A program made the translations under genes and the position numbers. Below, piece after piece: positions 1 to 10,521 of a stretch of 64,000 nt of DNA (its first letter is position 1; the number at the start of each line of letters is the position of its first letter). The stretch comes from Phytophthora quininea (Eukaryota; Oomycota; Peronosporomycetes; Peronosporales; Peronosporaceae). Below the pieces are notes generated by a model, which was not told the origin of the DNA, searched no databases, and was given only the letters and a program-made list of their open reading frames with translations. The stretch is from the NCBI GenBank assembly GCA_011947345.1, contig JAAVTG010000323.1:124001-188000 (forward strand). The letters run 5' to 3'.

Positions 1-502
1 ATCGAGGTAGCGGCACAACATTTGCTTGTATTACTAGGAGTACTTCTCCTTTTAAAAATGATATCAGCAATTTAAAAAGGTGCAAGAAGTCACCTGCAAT
101 GTCATCATTGCTACCAACAAGAGAAGTATCCATAATATCGATGCTACTTTTTCTTATCCAGAATTGTGAACAACATGACAGCGAAGGTTGTCTCAAGATT
201 CCGGCTTCATGCAGTTGGTTCGTTATCGTCGATGGTTGAGCACTCAGTGCGATCGCGATTACGATCTTAGAAGCCATGCAATCAGCCATTCTCGATGCAC
301 TAGAAACCAAACCAGTTCTCTCTATCCACTAACAAGGGATAGCAGAAACGATTGGCATTCTCCGGATGGAAACGTTAGCCGCAAAATGGACCGCAGATGT
401 AGGCTATCGCAGTTTTGTTCCTTAGCGAGGCTGACAGCATTGTTAAATTTGCCCTACACTACACCAACTCCCCGATTCCCAAGTTGATCCTGCTCGTCTG
501 CA
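1..502. other. No gene recognised upstream of GH3 copy 1
   Basis: No reading frame here resembles a known family. The last 25 or so bases before position 503 resemble the sequence upstream of the second GH3 gene (just beyond 48580), so the duplication of that locus reaches a little into this region. Confidence 0.5.
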
Positions 503-2767
503 ATGCGTGTGGTGTCCCTTTGCTTCCTCTGGGCAAGTTTTGTCGCTGCTCCAGCCAGCTCTGAAATACCAAGGGCTTGTGTTGGTGAGTACGCCAATTT
601 TCCGTTCTGCAATACGACACTTTCAACTGCCGATCGTGTCGACGACTTGCTGTCTCGAATTCCACTGGAGATGAAGCCAACTCTACTCACGGCTCGTGCC
701 AGTCCCCGTGGAAATATCAGCAGCATCGGTCTGCCCGAATACAATTGGGGCGCCAACTGCGTCCACGGCGTGCAGTCCACTTGCGGCACCAACTGCCCCA
801 CGTCCTTCCCGAACCCAGTCAACCTCGGCGCCATCTTCGACCCTCAAGTGGTGACCGACATGGCCCAAGTGGTCGGGTGGGAGCTGCGTGCCTTGTGGCT
901 GGAAGGCGCTCGCGAGAACTACGCCACGGGACCGCACCTCGGTCTCGACTGTTGGTCGCCGAATATCAACATCAACCGAGACCCTCGCTGGGGACGAAAC
1001 ATGGAGACGCCGTCCGAAGACCCGCTCGTGAACAGCAAGTACGGGATCGCGTACACCAAGGGACTGCAAGAAGGAAAGGACAAGCGGTATCTCCAGGCTG
1101 TGGTGACGCTCAAGCACTACGTCGCGTACTCGTTCGATCGATACCAGGAGTCGACCGCATGCAGTTCGACGCCAAGGTGTCGCCGTACGACTTCGCAGAC
1201 ACATACTTCCCAGCATTCCGAGCCTCGATCGTCGACGGCAAGGCCAAAGGCGTCATGTGCTCCTATAACAGTGTCAACGGCGTTCCGATGTGCTCCAACA
1301 ACAAACTTGAGGTGGAGCTTCTGCGAGACTCGCTCGGCTTTGACGGCTACATCACGAGCGACTCAGGCGCCATTTGGGGGAACTATGCGCGGCACAAATA
1401 CACGGCAACAGAATGTGAGGCAGCTCGGTTGGCCATTCTCGCGGGGACTGATATCAATAGCGGTGCGTCTTACGGGAAGTGTCTTCTATCGTTAGTGGAA
1501 ACCAATCAGCTCAATGAGAGTGCACTCGACACTGCACTGCGGAACACCCTCAAGCTCCGCTTTGAGCTGGGTCTGTTCGACCCTATTACCGACCAACCGT
1601 ACTGGAATGTACCTCCAAGCGAAGTCGGCACGGCCTCGGCGAAGCAGTTGAGTTTAGACGCCACTCGCAAGTCGATGGTGCTGCTGCAAAACAACGAATC
1701 GGTGCTGCCGCTGACTAAAGGAATCAAGTTAGCGGTGGTGGGCCCGCATGCAAAATCTCAACGCGGACTGTTGGGCAACTACCTCGGCCAGATGTGCCAT
1801 GGCAACTACAACGAGACGGGATGCATCCAGACTCCATTGGAAGCAATCAACAACGCCAGTGGAATTTCCACTACTTTCTTCGCTGCAGGTTGTGATATCA
1901 AGGGAAACTCTACTGCCGGTTTCGATGAGGCGGTTGCCGCTACTCAAGCTGCTGATGCTGTGGTTCTGTTCCTCGGAATCGACATCACCGTTGAGGAAGA
2001 AGTCGATGACCGCAACGACATCAAATTGCCGGGTGTTCAGATGCAGCTCCTGGAGCGTGTACGAGCCGTGGGCAAGCCCACCGTCGTGGTACTGATCAAC
2101 GGTGGCATTATAGCTGCCGAGGACATCGTTCTCAAGACCGATGCGCTCGTGGAAGCCTTTACCCTGGATTCTTCGGCGCGCAGGCGATGGCCGACGTCCT
2201 CTTTGGAGAGTACAACCCCGGCGGCAAGCTCCCGGTCACGATGTACCGCTCCGACTACATCCACAGCGTCGACATGTCGAGTATGGACATGACCGTGCAT
2301 CCTGGTCGTTCGTATCGGTACTTCAAGGGAGAGCCCGTGTTCCCGTTCGGGTGGGGTCTCAGCTACACGAATTTCACTCTTGCAGGGGAGACGCAGAGCA
2401 AGATAACGCTGGACGCGAACGAGGCGACTATCTCGGTGACGGTATCCAACAAAGGCAAACTTGCGGGCGACGAAGTGGTGTTCGCGTACTTCAAGCCTGT
2501 GAGCACCAACGTCAAAGGACCAGCGACGTTGCTGAACAAGCAGCTCTTCGACTATCGCCGAGTGAGTCTGAAAGCCTCTGAGTCTATGCAGGTGACTTTC
2601 TCAGTCCAGTGCAGCACATTGGCGTTGGTCGACGAAGAAGGCAACCTGGTGAGCTACCCCGGGTCTTACGAAATCGAGGTGACCAACGGCGTGCACGAGC
2701 GTCTGCAGTTTTCTGTGGATGTTGTCAACGATCAAAACTGATTCGAGAACGAGTGCAGCCATTCTAG
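503..2767 (+). CDS. Secreted GH3 beta-glucosidase/beta-xylosidase, copy 1, frameshifted
   Basis: This is a glycoside hydrolase family 3 enzyme expected to release terminal sugars from plant cell-wall polysaccharides outside the cell. It starts at ATG 503 with a hydrophobic signal peptide (MRVVSLCFLW..., about 20 residues). The N-terminal barrel carries RDPRWGRNMETPSEDP and LKHY, and the catalytic nucleophile Asp lies in TSDSGA (codon near 1360). The C-terminal sandwich and fibronectin-like domains follow (FPFGWGLSYTNF, near 2340). Full length is about 750 residues, normal for the plant BXL-like subgroup. Against copy 2 at 46314-48580 there are three one-base losses: GGG to GG near 1148, TTTT to TTT near 2158, and one A near 2736. 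The last moves the stop from TAG 2765-2767 to TGA 2739-2741. The frame is otherwise open, so these may be sequencing errors. The substrate (xyloside or glucoside) cannot be settled from sequence. Confidence 0.9.
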
Positions 2768-2910
2768 ATGCGACAACCAACTCTATTTGCTCGACCATGC
2801 GCAACGAGAGTTACAACTGACCGATTCTCTCAATCGAATGAAGATCTGACTAGCAAAAATGTCTGCGACGTGTGCAACTTTAACTATTCCAGTCTTTCCA
2901 TTGTGCTGCT

Positions 2911-2957
2911 ACTGCCTGCCCGGGCTGCCGTCCCGGGGAAAATCGCAGTTCTTAAAG
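2911..2957 (-). other. 3' terminus of outer Helitron-like element
   Basis: This segment aligns with 20228-20277 over about 48 bases with one indel. It begins ACTGC, then has two CCCGGG arms separated by a seven-base loop (a hairpin), then TCGCAGTTCTT. Similarity to the inner copy stops outside ACTGC, which sets the boundary. The TCGCAGTTCTT is inverted at 42107-42117. A hairpin near the 3' end is the family hallmark. Confidence 0.65.
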
Positions 2958-2966
2958 TTTAGTTTT

Positions 2967-2991
2967 GCTTAGCTTAGCTTAGCTTAGCTTA
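2967..2991. repeat. Pentanucleotide repeat (GCTTA)x5
   Basis: Five exact tandem GCTTA units lie just inside the 3' end of the outer element. A shorter CTTAGCTTA lies at the equivalent place in the inner element (about 20279). Confidence 0.9.
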
Positions 2992-3139
2992 GTTAGCAAA
3001 TATTTCTGTCATAAGCCGTTGCTTTGGCGCCGAGGCCTGTAAGTCTTGAAAACCTGCACGGTGCTGCAGAAGGAACTACTAGATGCCCATGAAAGAAATG
3101 AATGCGTTACTGTTTTTTATTGCATTTATTGACGCATTC

Positions 3140-3574
3140 TTAACTCTCTTCTTCGCTACTGGACGATCTGGCCGGGACGGGGATGTCTTCAGGTGTTTCA
3201 CTGCCGACAATTTCTTCCAATTCGCGAAAGATGTTTTCTGGGTCCTCATTTGGTATGTTTTCACCCTCGGTAACACCCACGGATAGCAGTTGGAGACGCT
3301 GCTGCTGTTCTTGACGGCGTCAGTGATATTTCTGAGCGATGTAGGCTCTGAATTGTTCTAGATAGTCTCGATCGGCCTCGTCGGCAGCATTAACAGCTCG
3401 TTGAAAACGCCGCTGAGCACACAGTAGTTTGCTTTCGGCTATATGCAGCTGGTAGTTGTGCGGTTGGTAGGCCCTCCGTAGCATGGTGATCCGTGCATGA
3501 ACTTCTACTAGCACTTGAGATGCTGCTTGTTCGGCGGCAATTGCCTCACATCGATTGGCTTCCGCTGCATCCAC
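3140..3574 (-). pseudogene. Coiled-coil acidic-tail protein, family member A (in-frame stop)
   Basis: This belongs to a small protein family with five members inside the two transposons. The N-terminal two thirds are a helical, Ala/Gln/Arg-rich coiled coil (EAIAAEQAASQVLVEV, then CAQRRFQRAVNAADEADRDY). The C-terminus is acidic, ending in SSSSEEES before the TAA at 3140-3142. An in-frame TGA at about 3318-3320 interrupts it (...AQKYH, stop, RRQEQQQRL), and coding character continues in the same frame, so this is a nonsense change and not a frameshift. Start ATG is at 3574. Similarity to member B at 6453 is clear in the coiled-coil part. No function is known. The layout suggests a nuclear or histone-binding accessory protein, by inference only. 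Confidence 0.55.
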
Positions 3575-3751
3575 TCCCGACTGAAAATGAGGCGTTGAGA
3601 GCCGTCGTCACATTTCCTATCGAATTCCTTAGCTTATCGTAGTCAACTTCGGTCACTCGACATTCATCGCCAATCCATCTTATAATCATAACTAGCCGAG
3701 CGCCGCCGCTACGCGGTGGTGGGATATGGTTGGATGCAGCTGTGTGGACCG

Positions 3752-3776
3752 CCCGCCTCCGCTACGCTCCGGCGGG
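3752..3776. repeat. GC-rich hairpin
   Basis: CCCGCC and GGCGGG form a 6-bp stem around a 13-base loop. A second GC-rich near-palindrome sits about 50 bases to the left. Both lie between coiled-coil gene A and the end of the helicase relic. No function is assigned. Confidence 0.5.
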
Positions 3777-3885
3777 ATGATTTAACTTTTCGCACGAATC
3801 AGCAAGTAGTTTAATCTAAAACATACAGGCTTAAAAATATTTTATAAAACATGGAAAGTGCCAAGTGCCATTTGTCCAACATAAA

Positions 3886-3930
3886 GCTAGGTTGTAGTTC
3901 GTAGTGGCAAGCTACTACATCTAGCCTAGC
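3886..3930 (-). other. Candidate 3' end of the Helitron helicase relic
   Basis: This sits about 16 bases downstream of the helicase stop codon (minus strand). GCTAGG/CCTAGC and TGTAGT/ACTACA arms form a nested palindrome. Read on the minus strand, a GTAGT/ACTAC hairpin is followed by ten bases and then CTAG, the layout of a canonical Helitron 3' end (hairpin plus CTRR). The base after CTAG is C, not the usual T, so the call is tentative. Confidence 0.35.
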
Positions 3931-3945
3931 AATGCACCTCGACTC

Positions 3946-6190
3946 CTAATTAAAAATCTGCGTGTACACGATGTTTCTCGTGTACACTCCTCCGTCCGGA
4001 TCTACGAACTCTGGATACTCAATCAATGCCTTGAACTTGCTTCGGGAGGTCACGCGAGACAACGCCACATACAATTGGCCATGCGAAAAGCACGGGGAGC
4101 CAAGTACAGCCTCAAGTTTAACACCGTCTGACCTTAGGCCGTGTTAATCGTCATGGCGAATGCTAGTTGCACGGGGAACTGCTTCCGTCGAAGCCGGAAG
4201 GGGAAATCGGAGTTGTCGTCGTCGCTCACGAACATAATTCTCGGGATGAGTACTTCTTGGCCTGTTCGTTCTCCAGTCATAATTGTTGCTCGAATGACGT
4301 GGTCCTTCAAGCCGACGATTCGTAGACGCGTCCCGTTGCACAGTCCAAGATCCGGGTTCAGATTTCTCATTACCATGACGGGGATGCCCTTCTTGAGCAG
4401 TAGTCTGTGAGGTGGAATCCCGTTCATGTTCACCGAGTGGAGGAACTCCTGCTTGAACAACGTTCCGTCATCATCCTCCACCGAGCCCACCGACAAATAC
4501 CCCCGCGCTGTCTCCGGAAGTCGAGCTGCGACTGCCTCGTTGATTCTCCGTACCGTCTCATTTGTAGTCGTCAAAACCGTCCGGCTGGCAAAATATCCAT
4601 TCGTCGCAACCTTCGGATTCGCAACGTCGGCATACATTGCGTCAGTGATGCGGGTCATACCCCTTGATATTGCCCCTGGAGCTATTTCCTTGTCCTCGTC
4701 GTCTTCTACAGGAGGATTCGGGATCAGCATATCAGCAGGAATCTTGATGTAGTCATTGCCAAGATCAGCACGTTTTTCGTGCCGACCCTCCCGACGGCAA
4801 GCAAAAATTCAGAGAAAGACAGGATATCCTCGTCGCTTTCTCCTGTCCCCTCGCTCCCAATGCGCATGTTCTGTGTTAACCGAACCTGCAAAAGTGTCTC
4901 CACAGAGGCGATTCCTTTATACATGCGTTGATCGTTTCTGCAGGCGTGCCTCTCTTCACAACAGGAAGGATCTGGCGGGAATCTCCTGAGAGGACAAAAA
5001 CCTTTCCGCCGAAAGGCTCCCTGGGGTTATCCATAATGTCCCGTAGCATTCGGTCGACAGCCTCAAACGCGTGGCGATGCGTCATCGGAGCTTCATCCCA
5101 AATGACCAAACTGGTCTGCTGGATAAGCTTGCGCAGGTGCGATTGTTGGAAAATCGAACACGTAGAATCCTTGTCCAGTTTCAGTGGAATTTTGAAAGTA
5201 GAATGCGCCGTACGCCCGCCCATGGAAAGTGGAGATCTAATTCCACTGGACGCAACAGCAAGTGCAATCTTTCCATCCAGACGCACCCTGGCCAAAATGT
5301 ATTGAAGTAGCGTAGACTTCCCCGTTCCACCAGGCCCATCAACAAAGAAAAGCTTTTGTGAAACTTCCCGCGTGGATGACCTGCCCCCGTCGTTACGCGA
5401 AGCGCTGGCCGTCGATACCTCATGTCCTGACTCGGCTTCGACGGCTTGTATGATCTGGTCGAATACGGCTATCTGCCCTTCGTTGAGTTTGGCCTCGTCG
5501 CGAACAATAGCCTCCAATGTCCTTCCGCTGTAGCTTTTCTCGCGGCGTATGAGATTGTTGTCGAGAAGGGACTCTCGAACCAAACTCGGGAAATCACTCA
5601 ACTGCGGAAGGTCAAAATCGGTCACAGCATACCCACTCACCTTTAGCAAATCGTTCACGCTTTTTAGCGTCTCAAACGACACCACAGTCTCCCGTGTAGA
5701 CTCGGGGAGGTTCCGGTGCTTATGCGCTATATCCCGATTCAATTCCTCATAGAATTGGTCCCACAACCCACGGACATCTCTTGGCATCGGGTACACTAAC
5801 AGTGTACTGAAGAGCTGTCGAAGTTGGTATGGGATCTGAAAACTTGCAGCCTCTGTCATGCATGCAGCCCACTCTTGATCGTTGTCAAGATATCCCAATT
5901 GTAACGCTGCGTCCCAAAACGTGGGACATACGACGCCGTTAACTGTCCGTAAACTCTCGAACGATGTAGGTCCTCTTCGATTACAGAGCAATATTCGGAG
6001 GAAAAACTTCTCGGCGTCCGGGGAGGTTACATGGATTATTCTTTCTAGTACCTCTCTCTACTGCTTGCGCCAAACCCACTACTTCTCTTTCCAAACGAAC
6101 TCCTTGGGGATGTCCTTGTATAGCATCGTCTTCGCAAGCGAGCGCAGGTAACGTTCCCACGCTCCATCGCGTTTGGGTTTGGTTGTGTGT
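3946..6190 (-). pseudogene. Relic of a canonical Helitron PIF1-type helicase (5' truncated)
   Basis: This is the C-terminal helicase part of a RepHel protein from a Helitron lineage different from the two large elements. In coding order it has KTMLYKDIPKEFVW and FFLRILLCNRRGPTSF near 6000-6130 and Walker A GPGGTGKSTL near 5310. Next come Walker B VIWDEAPM near 5095 and FVLSGDSRQILPVV near 4990. The last parts are HRLLLKKGIPVMVMRNL near 4395 and HGQLYVALSRVTS near 4050. The stop is TAG at 3946-3948. Decay: stops near 6060-6085, one-base frameshifts near 4890 and 4770, and a TAA plus a frameshift near 4135. The Rep nuclease half is absent. Similarity fades near 6190, the 5' truncation point. 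Not functional as read. Confidence 0.85.
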
Positions 6191-6304
6191 GGACTATGTG
6201 TGTGGGGGACTACTGTCGACCTCTTCATTAAGTACGTTTGGTGTGTACCACCCTACTATTGGTGTGGTCCACGTCTCGGGCCGCCTTCGCTCCGCTCGGC
6301 AGCG

Positions 6305-6363
6305 ATTGGCTAAAACTCTTTTTGGCGAATGGGCGCCGCCGTCGCTGGCGCTCGGCAGCCAAT
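6305..6363. promoter_or_regulatory. Inverted CCAAT-box pair upstream of coiled-coil gene B
   Basis: ATTGGCT (6305-6311) and AGCCAAT (6357-6363) form an inverted pair inside a GC-rich stretch about 90 bases before the ATG of gene B. A promoter role is an inference from position and motif only. Confidence 0.25.
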
Positions 6364-6452
6364 GGCAGCGCCGGATCTTGTCCATCGAAACTCGGCGACA
6401 GACCGACCTACGGACAAACGGACAGACAGCAAGTCTCTAGTAGTAGTCTAAG

Positions 6453-7221
6453 ATGAATGAAGAGTTCAGCAGCGACGACGAGAACGTTAATCACCGTGGT
6501 CGAGCGCTAAATGCCGAAGTAGTCACGTTTAACGCGCTCAAGAGACAGCATCGTCGACTTCGCAGCCTCCGAGATGAGCTTGGTGAGAATGACATCGTGG
6601 TTCGCATTGCAGCACAGCACCTGCAAACACTGCGACGGCAATTTGAACGAGCACGCGCAACAACCGACGACGCCTTCAGTGACTGGGCGCGAAATTTGGG
6701 CGGCTACGTGCTAACGCAGCGCGAGCGCCAGCACCAAGAACAAGACGAGGAACTGGCAGCGTACGAGCAGGTTGCGGGGGCGTCGGTGATGTGCAAACTG
6801 ACACGGCAGGCCCGACAACAGCCGCCACATGTGCCTAAGCCACGTCGATGCCGTCCATTGAGTCGCTGAAGCGGGTGGCTGCTGACGACGCGGGAGGGAG
6901 GTCTATGAAACGAGTAAATCGGCTGATGAATATTGCAGGGGGCAAATTGGCTATAATCAGTGAAGCGGACCGTGAAGCGTCGCGCAAGATTGAGCAAGAA
7001 GCAGAGGGCAGCGATGCTGAAGGTGCGGTGGGCAGCGAGGAGGAGAGTGCAGAAGAAGAAAAAGAAGTTGATACGCGCGACGACAGGGATGAGGAGTGTG
7101 GTGCCGAAGAAAACAAGGCGATACCCGCAGCACCAAGGCGAAGACACGGCAGTCAAGACGAGCTGAAGATAATGATAGTGATTACACTCCGACTAGCGAT
7201 GACGTAGCTGGTTACGGTTGA
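6453..7221 (+). CDS. Coiled-coil acidic-tail protein, family member B (frameshifted)
   Basis: Start ATG is at 6453. An acidic first segment (EEFSSDDENV) leads into a coiled coil rich in Arg, Leu and Gln (residues about 25-110). A Lys/Arg stretch resembling a nuclear localisation signal and an Asp/Glu/Ser-rich tail follow (EQEAEGSDAEGAVGSEEESA, then DNDSDYTPTSDD), ending at TGA 7219-7221. The coding character changes frame near 6850 and again near 7140. Member D shows the same domain order, which tells which frames belong together. The convergent neighbour 115 bases away is a histone H4 gene on the other strand, the same pairing as member E with the second H4. Function is unknown. An acidic tail next to a histone gene would suit a histone chaperone, as inference. 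Confidence 0.55.
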
Positions 7222-7335
7222 GTCACAGGCAAGGACGCAACTCAGCTAATGACAATGAATGAAGAGGTTTTTGTTTTTGCTCTGCTCGTATGATATCGCT
7301 TTATACTGTGTAGTGTCCGTCGCGCAGTGTGAGTG

Positions 7336-7658
7336 TTACCAATTGTTTCCGTCACTAAACCCATACAGCGTCCGCCCTTGTCGTTCCAAGGCGTAGATGA
7401 CGTCGTCGCTTTGATAGTTTTTCGATTAGCATGCTCTGCATACACTATAGCATCTTGTACAAGATTACTGATAAAAACTCTCAGCACTGCACGTGTTTCC
7501 TGATAGACGAGTCTGGATAATCTGATGACACCTGCACGATGAGCAAGAAGTTGGATAGCTGGTCTTGTGATGCCTTGAATATTGTCCCGCAGAATATAGC
7601 GGTGACGCTTTGAGCCTCCCTTGCCAAGAGCTTTGCCGCCTTTATCGCGACCACCCAT
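7336..7658 (-). CDS. Divergent histone H4, outer-element copy
   Basis: This is a nucleosome core histone. Start ATG is at 7658. The tail reads [20 protein letters not shown], so Lys5, 8, 12 and 16 are kept, Gly4 is Asp, and Lys20 is replaced by Tyr. The fold is complete: [38 protein letters not shown], then [18 protein letters not shown] one-base loss near 7405 (GG to G on the coding strand) shifts the frame. In the next frame the canonical end follows ([18 protein letters not shown]) with a short extension to TAA 7336-7338. The loss could be real or a sequencing error. It lies in transposon cargo, convergent with a coiled-coil gene, and its counterpart is at 30294-30600. The sequence is far more divergent than an ordinary eukaryotic H4, which points to a specialised variant. 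Confidence 0.88.
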
Positions 7659-8169
7659 CGTCTTGCATGATGCACTGTTAGTACCAATTAATCCGTGAAG
7701 ACCCGGTGATGGTCGGTTTACCTTGTCTGTTGCGCGTGTGATTCCACGCTATTGGTTTTGGGGTTCGCTGGCAAAATTAGAAGTGAGCGCAACGGAGATC
7801 GACAACAATTTATCGATCTTCTATGCTGTCCTAATCTCGCAGAAGGTAGGACAGTAGATTCAACTTCTTGGAGCTATGAATATGTGTTTGAACCGGAGAT
7901 GGGAAGGAGATGATGCGATAAATTTTGATGCAATAAGGTACGGGGCGGCTCAAGCTGCGGGGAGACCAAGCTGTCGACGTTGACATGAAGATGCCAAGGA
8001 CAAAGAGAAGTGAATGGGGCAGTTTGCAATGTCATGGCTTTCAGCATTTTTGTTTGCTTTTTTTTCTAACACGTGTTTTTTACGGAGGTTAATAGTCTCT
8101 CCGAAGTGTCTTGAACTCTCATCGCTTGCGTCTTCTGCTTAAACCTTTGAAGGCAAAAATACCTGCAAT
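7659..8169. other. Intergenic, no gene recognised
   Basis: About 510 bases lie between the H4 start and the SANT-like gene's stop. Nothing coding was recognised. It would hold the H4 promoter and the 3' region of the SANT-like gene. Confidence 0.5.
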
Positions 8170-8850
8170 CTAGGACCGCGGTATTGCGATGGATGATTGT
8201 AGCTGCTTTTGATAATGTCTGTCCGCGCGCAGGTCCAAGTTTCGCTGGTGTCTTCTTTCATCCCGCTCTAATATATACATTGCTTTAAGCTCGCGCACAA
8301 CCGTTGCTTGGAACCGTTCTAGTTGTTGGGCTAATAGGCGATGCTCGATCCGGCACGAACAGTTTGGATGGTCTGTACCTCGTTCCAACTCCCTGGTACC
8401 GTCTCCTGTTCCAAAAGCGTTGCCCCTCGTCTTATCAGCGGTCCCAAAATTCCGAAGACAGTCGCGTCCGTCTGCGTATTCATCCCTGCTAGTTTTCGGG
8501 TGCGCATGGCTGTCTCCTTCGCTCCGATCCTCCGCCCCAACCTCTTCCCGCTCGTCGCACATGGGGCCCTCGACTCGTTGCGGTCACAATACGAGCGCTG
8601 GTTAAGCTGCTGCTTCGCACTGCGTGACAACATTTGGGCATCGGATAGTTTGCTGGCGTGGCGATGCGTCCGACAGAGATTGGTGAACTTCCGCTTCAAG
8701 CTGCCAATTCCACGAAACCTGTTGTCGGGTTCCAGCGCGTTGTAAGCGGCTGCAACAGCCTCCCAGTCAGCTGGTTTCGCCGGCTAAACTCGTCACAAGA
8801 TGAAGTTGCTCGCGCGTGCTGTAGTTGCGCGATCCCTGGGTTTTTGGCAT
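8170..8850 (-). CDS. SANT/Myb-like DNA-binding protein, outer-element copy (frameshifted)
   Basis: This is the homologue of the better preserved gene at 30856-31562. Start ATG 8850 gives MPKTQGSRNYSTREQLHLV, matching the first SANT-like helix of the other copy. The conserved ADWEAVAAAYNALEPD and SLKRKFTNLCRTHRH follow in other frames, so two or more one-base shifts are present (near 8790 and 8560). The C-terminus is a charged helix (ELKAMYILERDERRHQRNL) ending at TAG 8170-8172 and also conserved in the other copy. The architecture resembles oomycete DUF6818-type Myb/SANT-like proteins. The predicted role is sequence or chromatin binding in the nucleus. It is encoded on the same strand as H4 and the OB-like gene, as in the inner element. 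Confidence 0.55.
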
Positions 8851-9001
8851 TGAGTCACAACAGTCACAATCGCGTTCTATGTTCGGCAGTCCACAGCAAA
8901 TTGTAAAATGTCACGTTGGCTACCGAAAACTATGAATAATTGTTCCATTTTTTGGTCACCATCACATCCCCTACTTCAACAGCGGCGTAGTGATCTCTGG
9001 A

Positions 9002-9670
9002 TTAGGTCCAGGACAGGCGGATTGTAGCTTGGCACTGAACGTCGCGGAACAAGCCGAGGTTAGAGTATGAGAGGATCGGTACGATGGCTCCTGCTGATGG
9101 CAGATGTTCATCGCCTGAGTCAATATCCACGCGGTTGCCGTGAACAACAAGGTGTCGACGTCACGGGTGTTCTCAGCGTACGTCTCGCGAAATGCCTGTG
9201 TGCAGCGGCAGCATCAAGTCGAGGGAAGCTACAAAGCACTTAAACCACAGCACGCACCTTCAGTAGCTGACCAAGCGGTTCCGGCAAATCAGCGTCGACA
9301 AAGTGGAGTCGCACAAACTTCAATTGCTTATGCTAGTGGTCGGAAATCCACAGCAATTTCATGCGGAGGATGACCTTCTCGCCATTTGAGTTCTTCTTCA
9401 GGAACGCCTGAAGATCTGCGACAGCATAATTGACAGCGTTACAATATGCAAAGGGGAATAGAAAACACTAATACATTGCCCACCTTCAACAGTCGATACA
9501 ATGCGTGTTTGGCCGTTTCCTTCACCAGCCGGGATCTGACGCATACGTTGGTAGGGTGTCAAACGCGATGGCGCTTCGTCCGCGTTTGCCTTGCTCTTGG
9601 AGTCAGGTTGGTCTTCTCCGCCAGTAACTTGCGCTTGCGCGATTCTTCCTTGTCATCCCTTCCCGGCCAT
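9002..9670 (-). CDS. Three-exon small protein, possible OB-fold ssDNA-binding protein (outer copy)
   Basis: Predicted exons are 9484-9670, 9258-9415 and 9002-9195, with GT..AG introns of 68 and 62 bases. The same structure, with an exon 2 of exactly 158 bases, is found in the inner copy at 31791-32492. Exon 1 ends LTPYQRMR...STVE. Exon 2 reads LRMKLLWISDH then LKFVRLHFVDADLPEPL. Exon 3 reads RDVDTLLFTATAW and SNLGLFRDVQCQATIRL before TAA 9002-9004. A beta-rich pattern and the VDAD...GA.V..I spacing recall POT1/RPA-type OB folds, but no diagnostic motif proves this. An in-frame TAG in exon 2 (WISDH, stop, HKQL) and a frameshift near the start indicate damage or errors. RPA-like partners are known from plant and other Helitrons. 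Confidence 0.45.
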
Positions 9671-10521
9671 CTTTCAATTTGCGCTATGGGTGGACGAAGT
9701 CGCGGGTATGCAAGCCACGAGGATGCGCTCATATCTTACCTATTCTTATGCCCACGCACACATTTCGATATATATTGTGCTTTTGGTTTGCAAGAACATG
9801 ACGCACAGTGATGCGTCTCCAGTCATGTCACGTGATCCGTGTCCTTGATCTTTGCCAGGCAGACCAGTGGCGTCCTTAAACTTTATTCCGTAGGCCACAT
9901 GAACTTCGATCTGTCCCTGGTTTCTATCTGAAAGGCCAAGACGCAGCCAAAGCGGAGATGTGCAACGAAGTAAACATCGCAATATGCTTTATTTTATGCC
10001 GCTGTCGTACATTTTGATCTATCCCAACGTATCAGCTACCAGACCTCTGCCGTATCCAAAACGAACTTCGTTTCCATCCTGTCCCTATTTTCTTCCCGCT
10101 AGGCCAGCTTGGTAACACTCCAAGAGGATGAGAGACTCCTCTTCGCTCGATATGTTCCTGCCGTTTTCACTGACACAGGATGCACCCATCGGGTACATGA
10201 GCAAGGAGCACGTTAATGTTCAATCGGGATGTTGATGCGTTTTGTTCGATATGGTCCAGAGGCCCGACGAGAAGCGATGTGAGCAAATACAACTGATCTG
10301 GCAAAACTAGTCGAATGCTGCTCGAAGTTTGCCATCCTCAACTTCAACACGCGGAAAAACACCAGCCTTCACAACAATAGTTTGTCTTTTTAGGCAGATA
10401 TTGCTGTGCGGTGACGTGTAGTCTTAACGGTGGATTCAGCGAGGCGCACATATCCTGCAGATATGCGCTCATTTGCAATTCTGCGCCATCCTACCGAAGT
10501 CCTTCAACAGCCATGACCGCA
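9671..10521. other. Divergent intergenic region, no gene recognised
   Basis: This separates the OB-like gene (leftward) from the 2OG-like/C2H2 gene (rightward), as 32493-33043 does in the inner element. It is probably a shared promoter region. No conserved coding frame was found. Confidence 0.45.

Noticed and set aside
188..487. 99-codon open frame upstream of GH3 copy 1
   Set aside because: No family resemblance, composition like spacer DNA, and no counterpart upstream of GH3 copy 2.
745..1140. Long Arg/Pro-rich frames overlapping the GH3 genes on both strands
   Set aside because: They are shadows of GC-rich coding sequence; the same shadows appear over copy 2 and have no family features.
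2967..2991. (GCTTA)n as telomeric repeat
   Set aside because: Oomycete telomeres are TTTAGGG-like. The tract is short, internal and part of the transposon end.
7242..7658. Reading the outer H4 as a longer protein of 138 residues with a novel C-terminus
   Set aside because: The novel end arises from a one-base shift; the adjacent frame carries the canonical H4 ending, so the longer tail is an artefact.
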